This document shows, one piece after another, positions 61,089 to 64,000 of a DNA stretch of 64,000 nt; position 1 is the first letter of the stretch; each line of letters begins with the position of its first letter. Position numbers and translations under genes: made by a program. The DNA comes from Bacteroidota bacterium (GTDB lineage Bacteria > Bacteroidota > Bacteroidia > Chitinophagales > Chitinophagaceae): assembly GCA_018268085.1 (NCBI GenBank), contig JAFDXE010000002.1:62001-126000 (forward strand). The letters are read 5' to 3'. The notes beneath the pieces are model-generated. The model ran no database searches. It saw only the letters and a list, made by a program, of their open reading frames with translations, and had not been told where the DNA came from.

Positions 61089-61703
61089 TTATTTATTTTC
61101 CCGGAAGCCCCAGAAATCAAAGTAGCTGTCCACATTATCTTTTGTTTCAATACCCGACACCGTGATGGAAGATCGGGATCCGTTTGATTTTGTAACGGTA
61201 AGATCCATTACAATCCTGTTATCCACGATCAGCGGTTGCACACCCAGGAAAGAATAGTCTTTGATCCCGGATTTCATAAAATTGATAGCGCCAAGGCATT
61301 CAGCAGCAGTTGCAGAGGATTTATCTTTATACTCCATATTGGCCTTGTATCGTAAACATAATTCATTTCTAACCTGGCCAAGGCTATTCGTATTTTTAAA
61401 CTCATACGGATTTGCCAATGAAAGAGAATCTATGCTGTAGATTTTCTTTTCCTTATCAATTTTATAACTCTTATTCTCCGTAAGATCATCAACAAATATT
61501 TTCTCAATGATTTTGTTATCGTCTGGAATATATAGGATAACCATGATGCGCATTTTGTCGAATACAACTGTCATCGAATCTGTTGGTGCATCCGCAACGC
61601 CTGGTGTACCCAGCGTGTATCTTACTACACCTACAAAATCAGTTTGAGCCATAATACTGGAAACAAAAAAACTCAATAAGAGGGACGCGATAATTTTTTT
61701 CAT
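61089..61703 (-). CDS. Secreted beta-rich hypothetical protein
   Basis: A 204-residue secreted protein: signal peptide (1-19) and a single beta-rich domain (DFVGVVRYTLGTPG ... DSMTVVFDKMRIMVIL ... NKSYKIDKEKKIYSIDSLSL) resembling LolA-like or DUF4412-type domains of periplasmic proteins, though not firmly. Two Cys residues (in ELCLRYK and AAECLGA) might form a disulfide. It is transcribed away from the 61894 gene, with 190 bp of featureless sequence between them. Confidence 0.6.
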   Translation of the reverse strand: MKKIIASLLLSFFVSSIMAQTDFVGVVRYTLGTPGVADAPTDSMTVVFDKMRIMVILYIPDDNKIIEKIFVDDLTENKSYKIDKEKKIYSIDSLSLANPYEFKNTNSLGQVRNELCLRYKANMEYKDKSSATAAECLGAINFMKSGIKDYSFLGVQPLIVDNRIVMDLTVTKSNGSRSSITVSGIETKDNVDSYFDFWGFRENK

Positions 61704-61893
61704 CTCTTTGCTCCCAAAGAACCGGAAGCAGGTGTTTTAGTTAAGCCGATCTTCAATAAATTGTTTCGGGCGTGCAAAGTACAACCATTTAGTACAATTT
61801 CATACTGTACAGTTCTGCCCTTTACGCAGTGCATACTTTTATTTTAGATGCTGGTAAATAGGCCGTAATTTTAATATAGTTAAACGTACAAAT

Positions 61894-63441
61894 ATGAAAA
61901 AATATTACCTGCCTGCTTTATTTCTTATCTTTTTTACTGCAGTATCGTTTGTTGGAACCTCACAAATTATCGTTTCTGCCAATGTAAGCAATTGCAGTTG
62001 CTATTTAGGAAGCAACGGCTCTGTTACGGTATTAGCCAGCGGCGGAGCTGTTCCATATTTGTATTATTTAAACAGCATGCCTACGCCCCAGGCGAACAAT
62101 GTGTTTACCGGGCTTAGCGCCGGTGTGTATGTGGCTACAGTGATGGATGCAAATTCAAATAGTGCTTCTGTATCTTTTACCATAATCGACGGGCCCGAAC
62201 TTACCGCAAATGCTACAACCCTTCCTACAACCTGTAATAGCGGAGATGGTGGCTCTATCACTGTAATTCCTACAAGCGGAACCGCACCTTATAATTTCCA
62301 GTTTGACGATGGAACTACCGTTTATACTTCCACAGGAACAGAAGCAACTTTTAACCAGGGCCATTTATATGCCGGCGATTACCTTGTTCAGTTTACAGAT
62401 GCTGATGGATGTGTAGGCGCAACCTCCGTGCAAATTGCCGACGGCGATTCTTTGCGTGGAACGTATAATGTATGGGCTCCCTCCTGCCTGTCGGCTGCCG
62501 ATGCTTTGCTGCAATTTAATTTCAGCAATGGCGTTGAACCATTCACAATATATAATGCTTCACTGAGCTTTTTGATTGATGGTGCTCACAATAGTGCTGC
62601 TAATCCCAACGAATGGCTGGGAATATTTGCGGCTGGAAATTATCACTGTACAGTACAGGATTCTATTGGATGTGTTGGAGAGATTGACATCATCATTCCT
62701 GCCGGTCTCCCGGCATTTACACATGTTGGCAACGACACTGTTGTTTGCGGCCAGGCCGGCATCCAGGTTACGGTAACGGATAATGGCACTTTACAAAGTG
62801 AAGGGTTTGAATGGCAACCCACAAACGGCGTTAGCGATCCTGTGTCGGGCCACCCGGTTTTGAATCCAGCAAGTACAACAACGTATACAGTTACTTCCGC
62901 CAGCACGTGGAATACCGGATCTTATTGCATTACCAGCGATACCATTACCATCTTTGTGGTAAATCTTGACATTCCGGTGATCCAAAGCAACGGAACGGAA
63001 TTAAGCGTAACTAATGTACAGAATAATGTATCCTACACCTGGCAGGAACAAAATGGCAACGATTGGACAAATGTTGGTACGGGAACCAGTTTTACATCAT
63101 CTTCAGCTAACCCGTACCGTGTGGAAGCATCTGCAGCAGGCTGTGTTGAATATTCTTCGTCAACAATTATAAACAGAACGGCATCTGCAAATCCTTACGG
63201 CATATACAGTTTCCCGAATCCTGCTACAGACGTTTTTACACTGGAAGCATTAAAATTGGAAGACGGATGGACCACACTGGATGTATTCGACATGTTTGGA
63301 AACAGGGTTGTTTCACCTGTTAATATTAATAACCGCAGCAATGCTTCCGTAAATGTGAGCAGGCTCAACAGCGGAATATATACTGTAAAACTTACCGGCG
63401 CCGACGGAAAAACTACCCGGTTTCGGTTCATGAAAAGATAA
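61894..63441 (+). CDS. SprB-repeat and Ig-like protein with type A T9SS sorting domain
   Basis: A 515-residue secreted protein: signal peptide (1-23), two SprB-type repeats (ANVSNCSCYLGSNGSVTVLASGGAVPYLYYLN and its following copy TLPTTCNSGDGGSITVIPTSGTAPYNFQF, ~25-180), further Ig-like beta modules with a GNDTVVCGQAGIQVTV segment, and a type A sorting domain (SFPNPATDVFTLEALKLEDGW ... SGIYTVKLTGADGKTTRFRFMKR). The repeats are those of surface adhesins in gliding Bacteroidota. Exported by the Por system. Confidence 0.88.
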   Translation: MKKYYLPALFLIFFTAVSFVGTSQIIVSANVSNCSCYLGSNGSVTVLASGGAVPYLYYLNSMPTPQANNVFTGLSAGVYVATVMDANSNSASVSFTIIDGPELTANATTLPTTCNSGDGGSITVIPTSGTAPYNFQFDDGTTVYTSTGTEATFNQGHLYAGDYLVQFTDADGCVGATSVQIADGDSLRGTYNVWAPSCLSAADALLQFNFSNGVEPFTIYNASLSFLIDGAHNSAANPNEWLGIFAAGNYHCTVQDSIGCVGEIDIIIPAGLPAFTHVGNDTVVCGQAGIQVTVTDNGTLQSEGFEWQPTNGVSDPVSGHPVLNPASTTTYTVTSASTWNTGSYCITSDTITIFVVNLDIPVIQSNGTELSVTNVQNNVSYTWQEQNGNDWTNVGTGTSFTSSSANPYRVEASAAGCVEYSSSTIINRTASANPYGIYSFPNPATDVFTLEALKLEDGWTTLDVFDMFGNRVVSPVNINNRSNASVNVSRLNSGIYTVKLTGADGKTTRFRFMKR

Positions 63442-63463
63442 TTTTATCCCGGTTATAAAGCAG

Positions 63464-64000
63464 CTATTCAAAATTAATTTCAACATCTCCGTAAACGGGA
63501 AATGCCTGGCAGGTAAGCACCCGACCACGGGCGATTTCTTCATCGGTTAATACTTCGTTATAGGCCATCCATACTTTGCCACTAACACAGGTTGCCACGC
63601 AGCTACCACAACGCCCGGCTTCACAACTATAAGGCAATTCAATGTTGTTTTCTTTAGCAGATGCAATGATGGATTTGGGAAATTGAACCCGAATGGAATA
63701 CCGTTGCTGATGTATATGTATATGAACAGTATGAGCATTCGTATCCGGTGGCTGTGGCACAATTAAACGGGGAAAAGAAGTAAAATTTTCTTTGAAAATA
63801 TTTCCTGGTGGTATAATACCGGCAAGCGTAATCTTAATCATACGCATGTACTCAAATGGTCCGCACAAATAAAACAATGCATCCTTCGGAGGAACGGTAA
63901 GCAACCGATCCAGCAATTGCAATAGCAGCCAGTTGCTCAGCCGGCTCCTGTACACATCTAATATATTGCTGAATAAAAAACAGATCCTGAACCTGTTTCC
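63464..64000 (-). CDS. Ferredoxin-type oxidoreductase, C-terminal part (window-truncated)
   Basis: The last ~178 residues of a reductase whose 5' part lies beyond the window. The visible part holds the end of an FNR-like NAD/FAD domain (DALFYLCGPFEYMRMI) and a C-terminal 2Fe-2S ferredoxin domain with ligands in ELPYSCEAGRCGSCVATCVSGK and a final Cys in RVLTCQAFP. This order (FNR domain then ferredoxin) is that of PaaE/Hmp-like reductases. The reading frame remains open across the window edge with no ATG, so the true start is upstream. The electron partner and substrate are unknown. Confidence 0.85.
   Translation of the reverse strand, partial: GNRFRICFLFSNILDVYRSRLSNWLLLQLLDRLLTVPPKDALFYLCGPFEYMRMIKITLAGIIPPGNIFKENFTSFPRLIVPQPPDTNAHTVHIHIHQQRYSIRVQFPKSIIASAKENNIELPYSCEAGRCGSCVATCVSGKVWMAYNEVLTDEEIARGRVLTCQAFPVYGDVEINFE

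Noticed and set aside
1..64000. tRNA, rRNA, transposase or phage genes
   Set aside because: No cloverleaf, rRNA-like block, DDE/HUH transposase motif or phage structural gene was recognised on either strand.

Overview
The window looks like chromosomal DNA of a Bacteroidota bacterium, most likely the Chitinophagia/Chitinophagaceae lineage. The evidence is two TonB-dependent outer-membrane receptors with carboxypeptidase-regulatory-like N-termini, several type IX secretion (T9SS) cargo proteins with C-terminal sorting domains, a PorP/SprF protein, a DUF1835 gene between parE and parC, a long-form Lgt, and promoters of the Bacteroidota type (TTG-N19-TAnnTTTG) instead of -35/-10 boxes. Shine-Dalgarno sequences are weak throughout. 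I see no rRNA, tRNA, CRISPR array, insertion sequence, prophage or replication origin. This is a mostly housekeeping region with islands of lineage-specific secreted proteins.

Layout. 1-8 kb: a partial outer-membrane receptor, lgt, a bacilliredoxin, an Hsp20 chaperone, a small lipoprotein, arginine decarboxylase, then rpmI-rplT. 7-11.5 kb: a DoxX-like membrane protein and rluF lie between rpmI-rplT and infC/thrS, so the usual thrS-infC-rpmI-rplT cluster is split into separate units. 11.6-20 kb: a secreted protein with a conserved C-terminal domain (paralogue at 56.7 kb), a DUF3347-TonB receptor operon, an ABC-F ATPase, a DUF6515 protein and an ORF6N-domain gene associated with a three-copy palindrome. 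20-30 kb: an SGNH/PKD/T9SS protein, the parE-DUF1835-parC operon, a TPR protein and an atypical SDR. 30-35 kb: a run of small secreted proteins, a DUF1569 protein and an arginase-fold protein. 35-44.4 kb: a 1777-residue WG/PKD/PKD-like T9SS protein with its PorP/SprF partner, a small LTXXQ-like periplasmic protein and a large MG2/plug-domain protein. 44.5-49 kb: a molybdoenzyme set (mobA-fdhD-DUF7009-ydeP). 49-64 kb: a transglutaminase-fold protein lacking its catalytic Cys, an FkbM methyltransferase, a prolyl oligopeptidase, two more T9SS cargo proteins, a DtxR/MntR regulator, pepD, secreted hypotheticals and a truncated ferredoxin reductase.

The most unusual DNA-level feature is a family of degenerate heptanucleotide (7-bp period) arrays in four intergenic regions (7.7, 12.7, 25.0 and 57.8 kb). 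At the two convergent gene pairs the arrays are two-armed and inverted; at the two co-directional junctions they are one-armed. Others are a three-copy palindrome in and beside the ORF6N gene, a 15-bp sequence shared by the infC and parE upstream regions next to a dyad, and a hairpin-rich leader in front of rpmI. Several enzymes lack canonical catalytic residues (transglutaminase Cys, SDR Tyr/Lys, one arginase metal-ligand His).
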